Position numbers and translations under genes: made by a program. This document shows, in pieces, positions 17,313-24,460 of a stretch of 32,700 bases of DNA; position 1 is the stretch's first letter, and each line of letters opens with the position of its first letter. The notes under the pieces were generated by a model. The model did no database searches. It saw only the letters and a list, made by a program, of their open reading frames with translations, and was not told the DNA's origin. Origin of the DNA: Planctomycetota bacterium (GTDB lineage Bacteria; Planctomycetota; J058); the NCBI GenBank assembly GCA_003695705.1, contig RFHU01000034.1, positions 1 through 32,700 of the forward strand, given 5' to 3'.

Positions 17313-18407
17313 TCAGGGGGCCAGTTCGGCGAGCCGGCGCAACGCGCGCTCGAGGCAGCGGGCCACATGCTCCACGTCGCCGCCGAGCAGAGGCTCGACG
17401 AGGCTGAACCTCAGGCTCCCCGTCGCCTCGGCCGCACTCGCGCCCGTGGCCAGGAGGACGGGGGAAGGCTCGCCCGCCCCACTGGAGCAGGCGGAGCCGG
17501 ACGAGCAAGCGATCCCCTGGAGGTCCAACTCGCTCACCAGGGCGTCGCCCGAGAAGCCCGCGAAGCTCACGCACAGATGCCCCGGCGCCCGCGGACCGCT
17601 CCCGTGCACCCGCGCCCCTGGGAGGGCGGCAAGCCGCTCCTGGAGCGCGTCGCGGCTGTCCTCCAAGGCGGCGCGCCACGCAGGACCCCGCTCGCGGCGT
17701 AACTCCAAGGCGGCCACGAACCCTTCCAGCAGAGCCGGCCCAGGATCGAACTCGGCCTGGGGTCGCGGAGCCCGGGCGTCCACGACGAGCGCCGCGACGC
17801 CCTTGGGTCCCTCCAGCTTGTGCGCCGAGAGGCTCAGGTAGTGGGGACCGCTGGGATCGACGTCCAGCGTCCGCCACGCCTGCACGGCGTCGCAGTGGAA
17901 CAGCGCCCCCCGCTGCCGGCACACCTCGCCAATGGCTTCGACGGGCTGTCTCAGCCCGGTCTCGTGATTGACGGCCATGATCGAGACCAAAACCGGACGC
18001 GTCCCCGGCGAGCCCAGCACGCGCTCGAGCTCGCCGGGGTCCACCCTTCCCGAGCGCAGCCCCAGCCAGTGGACCGGATGGCCACGCGCCTCAAGGGCCT
18101 TCAGCGGGCGCAAGACGGAGGGGTGCTCACTCGGCTGGGAGACGACGGGCCATCCGCCGTCCGCCGCCAGCCGAAGCACCGCGTTGTTCGCGGCGCTGCC
18201 GCTGGGCACGAACCAGATTGCCTCGGGGACGACGCCCACGAGCTCTGCGGCGCGGTCGCGCGCCTCCGCCTGGCCACGACCGGCCTTCGCGGCGAGGGCC
18301 TCTCGGATCCGAGACAGGACCCGCGGATGCAGGGGGGTGGTCGCGGCCGCGTCGAGGTAGAGCGGGCACCCGCGGCGCGCGTCGTGCCCGCATCCACGCT
18401 CACCCAT
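17313..18407 (-). CDS. NifS/IscS-like aminotransferase (cysteine desulfurase homologue)
   Basis: A class V aminotransferase fold of 364 residues. YLDAAATTPLHPRV (17-30), SGSAANN (69-75), SEHPSVL (His95), VNHETG (147-151), CDAVQ (Asp173, Gln176) and SAHKLEGPKG with Lys197 as PLP lysine follow the desulfurase pattern. CSSGSACSSG (Cys307 central) matches the active-site cysteine loop, and LRFSLVEP supplies the substrate Arg. The usual GGGQERGLRSGTEN stretch after the lysine is absent: VDARAPRPQAEFDPGPALLEG stands there, about a dozen residues shorter than IscS. Sulfur transfer is plausible but activity is uncertain. ATG 18407 overlaps the epimerase stop by 8 bases (ATGGGTGA), so translation is coupled. 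No iscU, cysteine-rich scaffold or tusA-like gene is nearby. Confidence 0.85.
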   Translation of the reverse strand: MGERGCGHDARRGCPLYLDAAATTPLHPRVLSRIREALAAKAGRGQAEARDRAAELVGVVPEAIWFVPSGSAANNAVLRLAADGGWPVVSQPSEHPSVLRPLKALEARGHPVHWLGLRSGRVDPGELERVLGSPGTRPVLVSIMAVNHETGLRQPVEAIGEVCRQRGALFHCDAVQAWRTLDVDPSGPHYLSLSAHKLEGPKGVAALVVDARAPRPQAEFDPGPALLEGFVAALELRRERGPAWRAALEDSRDALQERLAALPGARVHGSGPRAPGHLCVSFAGFSGDALVSELDLQGIACSSGSACSSGAGEPSPVLLATGASAAEATGSLRFSLVEPLLGGDVEHVARCLERALRRLAELAP

Positions 18408-19653
18408 CGCTGCCAGACCGCGAAGTCCCCGCTTCGGCGCTCTCCTCCTCCTCCTCGGCTCCGAGGACGATCGGCGCCTCGACCGCGGCCTCCTCCTCCG
18501 CTGCGGCCTCCTCCTCCGCCGCGGCCTCCTCCTCCGCCGCGACCTCCTCCTCCGCCGCGACCTCCTCCTCCGCCGCGGCCTCCTCCTCCGCCGCGACCTC
18601 CTCCCCCGCCGGAGGCGGGAGCGGAAGGGCGTCGAGGTCTTCGCGGGTGTCCTCGTCGCCGCCGAGGCGGGGCGACTCGGGAAGGGTCAGGGCGCCGCTG
18701 CCGGGGCGAGGGTGCGCTTCGAGATACTCCAAGAAGGCGCCCGGACCGTCGCGGCGGAAGAGGAAGTAGGCCTCGGTCTTGATCTTCATCGCCGCCACGA
18801 GCCAAGGGTGCACGCAGTAGTCGACGAAGCCGGGCGGAACGGGCGAAAGCCAGTCCCAGCCAAGACGCCAGCCAAGCCAAGCAAGGAAGCGCAGCACGAA
18901 GGTGGGCAGGCGCACGCAACGACGCTCGGCGAGGTGGGCGATCTGAGACAGGGTCAAGGCACCGTCGGCGGCCAGGTTGAAGACTCCGAACTTGCGCAGC
19001 TTGATGAGTTTGAAGATCGCCCGCGTGGCGTCGTCGACGTGGACGAACTGCAGCGGGACATCGGCTTCCCGGGGCAGGAACAGGGTCGGCCGCGTGAGCA
19101 GACGAGTGATGTAGTTGTCCGCCTCGCCCCCGATCACGATGGCGGGGCGGACGATCTGCAGGGCGACGTCGGGATGCTCCTTGACGAAGTCGTAGCAGAG
19201 CTCCTCGGAGCGCGCCTTGTCGTAGGCGTAGGGGAAGGCCTCGCGCGCGCGCAGCTGCGCCCCCTCGTAGTGCACCTCCGGCCCGTCGGGGGTGGCACCG
19301 TAGACCGTCGCGCTCGAGACGAAGCACACGGTCTGGGCTCCGGATGCGGCGCAGGCCTCGAGGAAGTGGCGGGTCCCCTCGATGTTGACCCGTCGCTCGC
19401 GGGCGCGGTCTCGCCCCGGCTCGAGCCGGAAGGCGAGATGCACTGCGGCGGTGACGCCCCGCTCCCGCCACGCGTCGGCAAAGGGCTCCTCCACACTCTG
19501 CTGCAGGAAGGTGAGCTTGCGGAAGTTCCCCTCGGGAGGAGGCGCCACGTCGAGGCCCACGACCTCGGACACGTCGGGGTCCACCTCGAACTGCATGAGC
19601 AGGTTCCGCCCCAAGAGGCCCGAGACGCCCGTGATCCCGACGACGGCGCCCAG
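18400..19653 (-). CDS. NAD-dependent epimerase/dehydratase with Glu/Ala-repeat tail, CTG start proposed
   Basis: Extended short-chain dehydrogenase fold: Rossmann motif GITGVSGLLG (residues 6-15), FVSSATVYG (111-119, catalytic Ser/Thr region) and YAYDK (Tyr142, Lys146). The frame has no ATG/GTG that keeps the Rossmann motif: CTG 19653 does, with AGGGG 8 bases upstream, while a TTG 39 bases later would delete it. Body residues ~150-340 include QIVRPAIVIGG and PLQFVHVDDATRAI. A ~75-residue Glu/Ala-rich tail holds seven hexapeptide repeats (AEEE with AA/VA). The likely substrate is a nucleotide sugar or similar; nothing specific is readable. It is directly preceded by a small gene in the same frame (stop TGA adjacent) and coupled to the desulfurase downstream. 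Confidence 0.82.
   Translation of the reverse strand: MGAVVGITGVSGLLGRNLLMQFEVDPDVSEVVGLDVAPPPEGNFRKLTFLQQSVEEPFADAWRERGVTAAVHLAFRLEPGRDRARERRVNIEGTRHFLEACAASGAQTVCFVSSATVYGATPDGPEVHYEGAQLRAREAFPYAYDKARSEELCYDFVKEHPDVALQIVRPAIVIGGEADNYITRLLTRPTLFLPREADVPLQFVHVDDATRAIFKLIKLRKFGVFNLAADGALTLSQIAHLAERRCVRLPTFVLRFLAWLGWRLGWDWLSPVPPGFVDYCVHPWLVAAMKIKTEAYFLFRRDGPGAFLEYLEAHPRPGSGALTLPESPRLGGDEDTREDLDALPLPPPAGEEVAAEEEAAAEEEVAAEEEVAAEEEAAAEEEAAAEEEAAVEAPIVLGAEEEEESAEAGTSRSGSDG
18485..18610. repeat. seven tandem copies of an 18-bp repeat inside the epimerase gene
   Basis: On the plus strand the unit is GCGGCCTCCTCCTCCGCC with single-base variants (GCGACC in three copies, CCGCT ending copy 1, TCCCCC in copy 7). 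Seven units occupy exactly 126 bp, in frame with the minus-strand epimerase, coding for repeating Glu-Glu-Glu-Ala/Val-Ala-Ala. Copy-number change would lengthen or shorten the tail by six residues without shifting frame. Confidence 0.95.
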
Positions 19654-19656
19654 CGC

Positions 19657-20004
19657 TCAACCCCTGGGCGGAATGCTGCCCGGCTGGGTGTCGAGGCGCC
19701 GCTCCTCGCCCGTGGCGGGATCGGTCCGCACGTGCACGCGCTCCACTGCGTTTCCCTTGGGCGGCTGCCCCTCGTAGGCCTCCCCACGCAACCAAGCGAC
19801 GAACTCCGCGGCGGAGGAGGCGTCGGCCCCATAGTGCTCCTGCACGAGGGCCACCGCTTCGGCAAAGGGCCCGGTCGTCGCCTGCGCCTTGTGCCGAGCG
19901 CTGACCGCGTCGCGGAGCTCGCGCAGGGAGTAGTGCCGGCGCGGTGGAGTGGGCTTGGTGAAGCCTTCGGTCTCGGGCAGTTCCGGAGTTCCCACGGCGC
20001 GCAA
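19657..20004 (-). CDS. small protein of unknown function
   Basis: A 115-residue frame starting at TTG 20004 (AGGTAGAG 1 base upstream) or GTG 19995. It has no signal peptide or hydrophobic helix. RELRDAVSARHKAQATTGPFAEAVALVQEHYGADASSAAEFVAWLRGEAY is predominantly helical, then GNAVERVHVRTDPATGEERRL reads as short strands. It contains no cysteine. I do not recognise a family. Its stop (19657) is directly adjacent, in the same frame, to the start of the epimerase, with an SD-like AGGGG inside its last codons. That arrangement suggests translation coupling or a short accessory subunit of the epimerase; it may also be a spurious frame in high-GC DNA, though its compositional pattern and tight junction argue for a gene. 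Confidence 0.6.
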   Translation of the reverse strand: MRAVGTPELPETEGFTKPTPPRRHYSLRELRDAVSARHKAQATTGPFAEAVALVQEHYGADASSAAEFVAWLRGEAYEGQPPKGNAVERVHVRTDPATGEERRLDTQPGSIPPRG

Positions 20005-20213
20005 ACTCTACCTGATCCCGTTCGCCGATGGTCCCGCCGAGCGCTTCCTCCCCACCCGCTCGCTCCGGTCCGCCCAAGCGCTCTCGCCGAACTCCGCGCG
20101 AAGCCGCTCCGGAACGCGCGATCCCCGCCGGCAGCTGCCCCCGCTGCGAACCCTACGCGACCGGCTCCGAGCCGCCTCCCCGCCCACTGCCAGAATTCCG
20201 GCTCCTGGGGCGC

Positions 20214-20317
20214 AAACAAAAAAGAGGTGGCACCCCGCAAGTGGGGTGCCAGCCTCAATGGTGTGTTCATACCGAAAAAGGGGGAAAGTGGGGAAAACGG
20301 TAGGCGCACACCTCTTT
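20214..20317. repeat. inverted-repeat element (REP/MITE-like or structured RNA)
   Basis: AAAGAGGTG (20221-20229) is inverted as CACCTCTTT (20309-20317), bounding ~79 bp. Just inside the left end TGGCACCCC (20228-20236) and GGGGTGCCA (20243-20251) form a perfect 9-bp stem with a 6-base loop. The inner flank continues imperfectly (GGCACC / GGTGTGCGCC). The interior is A-rich and unlike the GC-rich surroundings. No target duplication is evident (CAAACAAA left, AGCGAACG right). On the minus strand the hairpin is followed by CCTCTTTTTTG, so it may also terminate transcription. REP-like origin is an inference. Confidence 0.6.
20218..20251 (-). terminator. possible intrinsic terminator for the STAS gene
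   Basis: Minus-strand reading gives a 9-bp stem (20251-20228), four bases, then six T (20223-20218). It lies ~300 bases after the STAS stop, which is far, and it overlaps the inverted-repeat element. Confidence 0.4.
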
Positions 20318-20545
20318 AGCGAACGTTTCCGATTCGACGTCTGGACTGTAGCGAGCCGCCGGTGGGGCGTCAAGGGAAGCGCGCCCTGCGATCGCCGCAA
20401 ACCCCCATGAGCAAAGCCCCTAGCGGCCGATTCGGGTTTTGTGCGGTCGCCAAAAACTCCCTGGGCACCACCGGCGCTTGGGGCCGGCGACGAAGCGGAC
20501 CCGTTCCCGGAGGCGAAGGGGAAGGCGACCCCAAGCGGGCGCCCC

Positions 20546-21265
20546 TCAGGCGTAGGAGGCCACGGCCTCGGCGCGGGTCGGGAACACCTCGAAGAGGCGG
20601 TGCAGGCCGAGCATGGTGACCACCGTCCGCGCGATGTCGCGCATGCAACAGAGCCGGATGTCGCCGCCCGCATTGCGCGCCTTGCTCACGTAGGAGATGA
20701 ACACCCCCATGCCGTTGGAGGATATGTAGGTGAGTTCGGCGCAGTCCACCACGATGCGGGGCTTCCCCTCGGCAAGGAGTCCGGCGAGCACCTCGTCGAG
20801 CTTCCCGATGGTGTGGCGGTCGACGAATCCGTAGAGGGCCAGCACGGACACCCCGTCTTCCTCGTGCACGTCGACCCGAAGCTTTTCCTGGGGCGCGTCG
20901 TCGCTGGACTCGAGGGGCGGGCCGAAGTCGGCGACCGCCTCGTCCTCGGTGTCGTAAACGCAAAGCAGTTTGCCGAGGCCCAGCACCGAGAGGACGGTGC
21001 GGACCTCCTGGCGCATGCTGCAGAACTTGATGTCCCCGCCCTGCTTGCGGAGCTTGATCAAGTGCGAGAGGAAAACCCCCATCCCGTCGCTGGAGAGATG
21101 CGCCAGGCCAGCGCAATCCACCACGATCTTGAGGCGCCCCTCGTCGAGGAGGTCTCGGATCGCCACCTCCAGCTCTCGGGTGCTCCGCCCGTCGAGCACT
21201 CCTCGCAGGCTCAGCACGGTGACGCCCTCCGGGCGTTCGCGGCGTTCGATGGCCAACTCGCTCAC
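20546..21265 (-). CDS. tandem STAS-domain protein (anti-anti-sigma-like)
   Basis: The 239-residue protein is two STAS domains in tandem (~3-112 and ~128-238), each with the beta-alpha layout of anti-sigma factor antagonists. The phosphorylation loops are VVDCAGLAHLSSDGMGVF (Ser58/59) and VVDCAELTYISSNGMGVF (Ser182/183); both lack the Asp before the Ser pair of SpoIIAA but the SS-D/N-G-MG-VF form is common in variants. GDIKFCSM and GDIRLCCM are the conserved strands following. STAS antagonists bind an anti-sigma kinase or partner depending on Ser phosphorylation. Neither an anti-sigma kinase nor a sigma factor is adjacent; the SpoIIE-type phosphatase at 26927-28210 is a possible dephosphorylating partner (inference). 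Starts at GTG 21265. Confidence 0.93.
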   Translation of the reverse strand: MSELAIERRERPEGVTVLSLRGVLDGRSTRELEVAIRDLLDEGRLKIVVDCAGLAHLSSDGMGVFLSHLIKLRKQGGDIKFCSMRQEVRTVLSVLGLGKLLCVYDTEDEAVADFGPPLESSDDAPQEKLRVDVHEEDGVSVLALYGFVDRHTIGKLDEVLAGLLAEGKPRIVVDCAELTYISSNGMGVFISYVSKARNAGGDIRLCCMRDIARTVVTMLGLHRLFEVFPTRAEAVASYA

Positions 21266-21335
21266 AGCGGTGGATCCTAATCCAGAGGCCCGGGCCCCGA
21301 AAGCCCAGACCCCGCTCCGGCCACGGAAGGGCCCA

Positions 21336-21352
21336 CCGCCCGCAGTGGGCGG
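21336..21352. terminator. GC hairpin after ybeY
   Basis: CCGCCC-GCAGT-GGGCGG lies ~70 bases beyond the ybeY stop (21421, minus strand) in the 155-bp gap before the STAS gene. No T-run follows, so it is only a candidate end of the long operon. Confidence 0.35.
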
Positions 21353-21420
21353 GCCGCGCCGAGGGCGCTCGCCCGACGCGTGCGAACGCGCCTCGACCGC
21401 AGACCGACGGCGCCCTGCGC

Positions 21421-21918
21421 TCAGCGGCCGCCCAAGAAGGCGTCGAGCAACTCCTCCTGCCGCGCGTGCATACGATTCCGCTCCTCCTCGTCGTGGTCGT
21501 CGTAGCCCAGCAAGTGGAGGACGCCGTGGGCGACGTAGAGGAGGAGTTCGCGGGCAAAGGGAAGCCCGCGGGCCTCGGCCTCGCGGGCCGCCGTATCGGC
21601 GGAGACCACGACTTCTCCCAGCAGGGCCTCCGGGCCGGGAACCTCGTCCTCGAGCGGGAAGGCAAGCACGTCGGTCGGGCCAGCGATCCCGGAGTAGCGC
21701 TCGTGCAGCGCCGCCATCGTCTCGTCGTCGACCACGCTGACCGAAAGACCGACCTCGCCTCGCCCCTCCGCGCGCAAGACGAACCCGGCGAGAGCGGCCA
21801 CCTCGCCCGGCTGCACGGCCGGCGCAGCACCGGGTGGGCGCAGGTCCTGCGCCTCGACCCCGCAGGCCTCCTCGCCAGAGGCCCTCCGCCGCCGCTCAGC
21901 GTCCCCTTGCGCCACCAC
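21421..21918 (-). CDS. ybeY: endoribonuclease YbeY (rRNA maturation)
   Basis: A 165-residue YbeY/UPF0054 protein. Signature segments: [14 protein letters not shown] (62-75), PTDVLAFPL (81-89), [11 protein letters not shown] (100-110) and the zinc site [12 protein letters not shown] with His131, His135 and His142. The third His is one residue further on than in E. coli YbeY (H-x3-H-x6-H rather than H-x3-H-x5-H) because of an extra Asp; Asp or a shifted His could still bind zinc. YbeY is a metal-dependent RNase involved in 16S rRNA 3'-end processing and ribosome quality control. GTG 21918 overlaps the phoH end by 23 bases, and phoH-ybeY adjacency is widespread. The first ~35 residues are Ala/Pro/Arg-rich with no family match, so the start is uncertain. 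Confidence 0.93.
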   Translation of the reverse strand: MVAQGDAERRRRASGEEACGVEAQDLRPPGAAPAVQPGEVAALAGFVLRAEGRGEVGLSVSVVDDETMAALHERYSGIAGPTDVLAFPLEDEVPGPEALLGEVVVSADTAAREAEARGLPFARELLLYVAHGVLHLLGYDDHDEEERNRMHARQEELLDAFLGGR

Positions 21919-22888
21919 CGCGCCGGTCCCGTGCCTTGGGTGCCTCGTAGGCGCGCAGGATGCGCTCGACGAGGACGTGGCGGACGATGTCCCGAGGAGT
22001 GAGCTCCACGAAGGCCAGGCCGCGCACGTGCTTCAGCACCCCCTGCGCGTGGGTCAGGCCGCTGACCGTTCCCTCGGGCAGGTCGACCTGCGTCACGTCC
22101 CCGGTGACCACGATCTTGCTCTCCTCTCCCATTCGGGTGAGGAACATCTTCATCTGCGCGCGGGTGGTGTTCTGCGCTTCGTCCAGGATGATGAAGGCCC
22201 GCGAGAGGGTCCGCCCGCGCATGTAGGCGAGCGGGCAGACCTCGACGACCTCGCGCTCCAAGTAGCGCTTCACGGTCTCGTAGTCGAGGACGGAGTAGAG
22301 CGCGTCGTAGAGCGGGCGCATGTAGGGGTTCACCTTCGCGTGGAAGTCGCCCGGAAGGAAGCCGAGGTGCTCGCCGGCTTCGACCGCGGGCCGGCAGAGG
22401 ACGATGCGCTGCACCCGGCCCGCCTTGAGGGCCTCCACCGCCTTGAGCACGGCCAGGAAGGTCTTTCCGGTGCCCGCAGGTCCGATGGCGAAGACCACAT
22501 CGTGACCGTCGATGGCGCTCACGTAGCGGCGCTGGCCTTCGGTGCGCAGGCGGTAGCCCTGCAGGACCCGCGGGGCCGCCGGCGCGCCGGGTCGCTCCTC
22601 CACCGCGGACGCACCGTCGCCCTCTCGGCGGGCATCGGCGAGGAGCGCGTCGACCTCCTCGGGCGGCAGCCGACCGCCGAGCTGGCGGGCGCGCTCGAGC
22701 AAGGCAGCCAGCAGGCGGGCTGCCGCCTCGCGGCGTCCGTCGTCCTCGCCCCGGACCTGGACGTGCAGCTCTCGGATCACGATGTCGACGCCGAAGCGCT
22801 CGCGGACCCGGCGGAAGTAACGGTCCTTCGGACCCGAGAGGAGCCGCGCCTCCTCTTGGCTGCTGAGCTGCAGGGTCGCGGCGTTCAC
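21896..22888 (-). CDS. phoH: PhoH-family ATPase
   Basis: PhoH-like P-loop ATPase of 330 residues: N-terminal KH-like region (~15-65, [21 protein letters not shown]), [22 protein letters not shown] (Walker A 136-143), [17 protein letters not shown] (165-181), [17 protein letters not shown] (Walker B 233-240) and [12 protein letters not shown] (260-271). The family is a predicted RNA-linked ATPase/helicase, and its frequent linkage to ybeY, seen here, points to rRNA handling. The start is GTG 22888, in a 4-base GTGA overlap with cdsA. The Arg/Gly-rich C-terminal tail ([10 protein letters not shown]) is a plausible RNA-contacting end (inference). Confidence 0.95.
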   Translation of the reverse strand: MNAATLQLSSQEEARLLSGPKDRYFRRVRERFGVDIVIRELHVQVRGEDDGRREAAARLLAALLERARQLGGRLPPEEVDALLADARREGDGASAVEERPGAPAAPRVLQGYRLRTEGQRRYVSAIDGHDVVFAIGPAGTGKTFLAVLKAVEALKAGRVQRIVLCRPAVEAGEHLGFLPGDFHAKVNPYMRPLYDALYSVLDYETVKRYLEREVVEVCPLAYMRGRTLSRAFIILDEAQNTTRAQMKMFLTRMGEESKIVVTGDVTQVDLPEGTVSGLTHAQGVLKHVRGLAFVELTPRDIVRHVLVERILRAYEAPKARDRRGGGARGR

Positions 22889-23745
22889 GCTCCGCTCCGC
22901 GCGATGAGCACCCAGAGGAGGAAATGGACGGGCGGAGCCGCCACGAGGACCGAGTCGACGATGTCGAGCACCCCCCCGAAGTTGGGAAGCAGTCGAGCGG
23001 AGTCCTTGACCTCGGCGCTGCGCTTGATGAACGACTCGATCAGGTCACCGGAAACGACGATCAACGCCATCACGATACCAACGCCGGGCGCGAGGGCCAG
23101 CGGGAGGAACTCGCCCAGCGAGGTATAGGCTGCGAACCCGCAGGTGATGCACACTCCGCCGACGATGGCGCCCACGAACCCCGCTCCGGTCTTGCCGGGG
23201 CTGACGCTCGGGACGATCTTGCGCCGCCCGAGGAACTTCCCGAAGTAGTAGGCAAAGACGTCGGTCCCCTTGGCGATGGTGATGACGTAGTAGAAGCCCG
23301 CCTCCCCGACGCGGGCAACGTCGAGGAAGCGGACGTCGAGCGCGAAGCCACCGAGGAAGGGCAGGTAGAAGAAGCCGAAGGCCGTCGCGCACAGACCGCG
23401 AAAGCGTGCCAGGCTGGGTGCACCGCTCAAGCAGGAGAAGAAGACCCAGTAGGCCCCAGCAACGGCGATCAGAGGAAGGGCCTCGTGCAGGCGCGGATCG
23501 AGCTGGTAGCCGAGGCCCTTGACGGCGGTGTAGAGCACGCCGGAGAGGACGAGCGGGGCCGTCGCCACGGGCCCCGCGCTCTGCGCCATGCGCGCGTATT
23601 CCCACAAGCCGACGCCGGTCAGCGCGACGCAGAGGGCGATCGCTCCGTAGCCGAAACCGCTCCAGGCGTCCAAGGCCATCAACCCGGAAATGCCCGCGAT
23701 GAGGCACAGGCCGACGGCCGTGCGGACCTTCAGACTATCCGCCAC
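22885..23745 (-). CDS. cdsA: phosphatidate cytidylyltransferase (CdsA)
   Basis: An integral membrane enzyme that makes CDP-diacylglycerol from phosphatidate and CTP, first step of phospholipid head-group synthesis. Start GTG 23745 is set by GGAGGGAGG 4 bases upstream and by the membrane topology; upstream frame positions are shadow of uppS. About seven to eight hydrophobic segments. Signature region: [18 protein letters not shown] (159-176), [12 protein letters not shown] (182-193), [18 protein letters not shown] (232-249) and [14 protein letters not shown] (252-265). The usual His of the PGHGGxLDR signature is Phe and the Arg is Val, a variant seen in some lineages. Overlaps uppS by 11 bases and phoH by 4. 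Confidence 0.93.
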   Translation of the reverse strand: MADSLKVRTAVGLCLIAGISGLMALDAWSGFGYGAIALCVALTGVGLWEYARMAQSAGPVATAPLVLSGVLYTAVKGLGYQLDPRLHEALPLIAVAGAYWVFFSCLSGAPSLARFRGLCATAFGFFYLPFLGGFALDVRFLDVARVGEAGFYYVITIAKGTDVFAYYFGKFLGRRKIVPSVSPGKTGAGFVGAIVGGVCITCGFAAYTSLGEFLPLALAPGVGIVMALIVVSGDLIESFIKRSAEVKDSARLLPNFGGVLDIVDSVLVAAPPVHFLLWVLIARSGA

Positions 23746-24460
23746 GCGGCCTCCCTCCGAAGCGCCGCTCGCGCCGCGCGTAGGCCGCGAAGGCCCGGGC
23801 AAGCTCTTCCTCGCGAAAATCCGGCCAGAGGACCGCGGTGGAGTAGAGCTCGCTGTAGCTGAGCTGCCAGAGAAGGAAATTCGACAGGCGCAGCTCTCCG
23901 GCCGTTCGGATGAGCAAGTCCGGATCGAGCATTTCCGGGTCGTAGAGGAAGCGGCGCAGCTCCTCCTCTTCGAGGGCTAGGGCGGCTTCGATCCCCTGCT
24001 CGACGGCCAAACGCGCCACCGCCTGCGCCGCTCGGAGCAGTTCGCGCCGGGAGCCGTAGGAGAGCGCCAAGCGGAGGATCATGCCTCGGTTGCCCTCGCT
24101 GAGCGCGCGGGTGGCTTCCAGCTCCTTGCGGACGAGCGTCGGGAGTCGGTCCAGCTCGCCGATGGCGCGGAAGCGAATGTCGTTCTCCATGATCTCCCCC
24201 CGCTCCTCGACGAGGTAGCGGCGGAGCAGGTCCATCAGCGCAGCGACCTCCTCGGCGGAGCGGCGCCAGTTCTCGGTGGAGAAGGCGTAGAGGGTCAGTT
24301 CCTCGACCCCGAGCCGAGCGCATTCGCGCGTGATGGCCCGCACGCTCTCGGCCCCTACTTCGTGCCCGCGAATGTGCGGCAGGCCGCGCTGCTGTGCCCA
24401 GCGGCCGTTGCCGTCCATGATGATCGCTAGGGCGCGCGGAGGCGAAGGCGAAGTGTCCAT
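23735..24460 (-). CDS. uppS: isoprenyl transferase (undecaprenyl diphosphate synthase)
   Basis: A 241-residue cis-prenyltransferase that elongates farnesyl diphosphate with isopentenyl diphosphates to the undecaprenyl carrier for peptidoglycan and O-antigen. Motifs: IIMDGNGRWA with catalytic Asp16, GHEVGAESV, LYAFSTENWRR, and the C-terminal DLLIRTAGELRLSNFLLWQ and SELYSTAVLWPDF. The start ATG 24460 directly follows the purA stop (TGA then ATG with no gap). uppS-cdsA adjacency is conserved in many bacteria; here the usual frr/pyrH and dxr partners are replaced by purA on one side and phoH-ybeY on the other. Confidence 0.97.
   Translation of the reverse strand: MDTSPSPPRALAIIMDGNGRWAQQRGLPHIRGHEVGAESVRAITRECARLGVEELTLYAFSTENWRRSAEEVAALMDLLRRYLVEERGEIMENDIRFRAIGELDRLPTLVRKELEATRALSEGNRGMILRLALSYGSRRELLRAAQAVARLAVEQGIEAALALEEEELRRFLYDPEMLDPDLLIRTAGELRLSNFLLWQLSYSELYSTAVLWPDFREEELARAFAAYARRERRFGGRPRGG

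Larger units (their letters stand above)
20005..20545. other. 541-bp noncoding stretch
   Basis: No frame here has convincing protein character. The left ~200 bp is GC-rich without structure I can name. About 20205-20345 is visibly richer in A/T, with A/G-rich runs (GAAAAAGGGGGAAAG) and an inverted-repeat element. The right ~200 bp returns to GC-rich sequence leading to the tandem STAS gene stop (20546). No promoter hexamers stand out for either neighbour. Confidence 0.6.

Noticed and set aside
18485-18610. CRISPR-like repeats
   Set aside because: The 18-bp units are directly adjacent, have no spacers and are coding.
19949-20410. Plus-strand frame in the noncoding stretch
   Set aside because: Ser/Arg/Pro-rich, antisense to the small gene at its left, no ribosome site and runs through the inverted-repeat element.
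20008-20673. Minus-strand frame overlapping the STAS gene end
   Set aside because: Ala/Arg/Ser-rich shadow that also covers the repeat element; no start signal.
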